Source of the DNA: Fannyhessea vaginae DSM 15829
GTDB lineage: Bacteria > Actinomycetota > Coriobacteriia > Coriobacteriales > Atopobiaceae
DNA: 64,000 nt
NCBI RefSeq assembly: GCF_000159235.2
Contig: NZ_ACGK02000001.1
Coordinates: 310,001-374,000 of the forward strand
Direction: 5' to 3'
The translations under genes and the position numbers were made by a program. Below, piece after piece: positions 63,478-64,000 of the stretch; positions within the stretch are counted from its first letter, which is position 1, and each line of letters starts with the position of its first letter. Below the pieces are notes generated by a model, which worked only from the letters and a program-made list of their open reading frames with translations, was not told where the DNA came from and did no database searches.

Positions 63478-64000
63478 TTGAATCGTCAGCATGTGAATGC
63501 TTTAACAGAGCACGTAGAAGAACATCGCTCACATGGTTGGCGCCCTTTGTGTGTAGCTCATTATACAGATAAGTTGCATTCCAACTTTATACGTTTTAAA
63601 GCACAACATCGACTGGCATATGGTATCGTGCTTACCCTTTTAGGCGGAAGTCTTTGGGGTATGAATGCAACACTTTCTAAAGTTATTATGGATACCTATG
63701 CAGTAACTCCGATGTGGCTTGCCTGTGTGCGCGAAATTTTTACCGCAATACTGTTTTTAGGCCTTGCCAGTAGGCAAACGCCGCGCCAACTGCGCGACGC
63801 GCTTCACTCAAAACATGCACTCATCATGATGGTCGTGATGGCGTTTGATGTGATTTTGCTTTCTCAAGTGTCGTATCTTGAAGCAATCTTTTGGACCAAT
63901 TCGGCAACTGCTACTATTTTGCAAAACTTAGGCGTGGTTTTAGTTATGCTCTATGTCTGCGTTACCAATAAGCGCCTGCCACGCCGCCGTGAAGCGTGGG
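63478..64000 (+). CDS. EamA/DMT-family transporter, 3' end outside window
   Basis: The frame starts at a TTG at 63478 behind AGGAGGA (a GTG at 63475 is too close) and stays open to the window end, 174 codons. A 45-residue hydrophilic N-terminus is followed by transmembrane segments. LTLLGGSLWGMNATLSKVIMD and TPMWLACVREIFTAILFL match the first EamA repeat. It probably exports a small metabolite. Substrate unknown. Confidence 0.8.
   Translation, partial: MNRQHVNALTEHVEEHRSHGWRPLCVAHYTDKLHSNFIRFKAQHRLAYGIVLTLLGGSLWGMNATLSKVIMDTYAVTPMWLACVREIFTAILFLGLASRQTPRQLRDALHSKHALIMMVVMAFDVILLSQVSYLEAIFWTNSATATILQNLGVVLVMLYVCVTNKRLPRRREAW

Overview
The window looks like a chromosome segment from a low-to-mid GC member of the Actinobacteria, most likely class Coriobacteriia, family Atopobiaceae (Fannyhessea/Atopobium-like). 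That placement is inference. It rests on the gene content: zinc-type S14, class III anaerobic ribonucleotide reductase, an NfnAB-type transhydrogenase, fused-ATPase ECF transporters, and sortase-anchored InlB-repeat surface proteins whose sorting signal reads xPQTG. No ribosomal RNA is present to settle it. The metabolism visible here is anaerobic.

Layout. 1-3514: end of a membrane protein, then two minus-strand cell-envelope genes (a membrane-anchored serine hydrolase and a YARHG-domain protein). 3515-29817: the S10/spc/alpha ribosomal protein region on the plus strand. A promoter and a structured leader precede rplC, and rpsJ is not next to it. The cluster runs rplC-D-W-B, rpsS, rplV, rpsC, rplP, rpmC, rpsQ, rplN, rplX and stops at a strong terminator at 9646-9681. 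About 10 kb later it resumes with rplE, rpsZ, rpsH, rplF, rplR, rpsE, rpmD, rplO and secY, then adk-map, infA-rpmJ-rpsM-rpsK-rpsD-rpoA-rplQ.

The 10-kb interruption between rplX and rplE is the most unusual part. It holds a minus-strand ABC exporter pair and three plus-strand surface proteins. The surface genes are mosaic paralogues: 1 and 2 share the N-terminal region, 1 and 3 share the C-terminal InlB/Ig-like module, and a 99-bp gene tail left behind between genes 2 and 3 marks a past duplication. Each surface gene is preceded by a run of 9-10 G followed by a -10-like hexamer. The same motif occurs ahead of a small membrane protein (53479) and between nrdD and nrdG (59254). Together these look like a dispersed set of slipped-strand (phase-variable) promoters.

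29818-37018: a fused ECF ATPase, an insertion (ATPase remnant, PadR regulator, DUF1700 membrane protein), an ECF T subunit, truA, a glycosyltransferase and pyrE. 37081-52019, minus strand: small membrane protein, nfnB-nfnA, pth-prs-glmU, tRNA-Gln, a peptidoglycan-binding protein, a polyprenyl synthase with galE, a secondary alcohol dehydrogenase, and a complete riboflavin ECF transporter (ribU-ecfA-ecfT) under an FMN riboswitch. 52394-64000: murB, a poly-G-preceded membrane protein, DUF711 and HAD genes (minus), nrdD and nrdG with a probable NrdR box pair, a large M16C metallopeptidase (minus), and the start of an EamA-family transporter that runs off the window.

Working together, the plus-strand backbone makes the ribosome, RNA polymerase alpha and the Sec channel. 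The minus-strand block supplies PRPP, UDP-GlcNAc, polyprenyl diphosphate, UDP-galactose, NADPH and riboflavin. The poly-G loci add a switchable surface layer.
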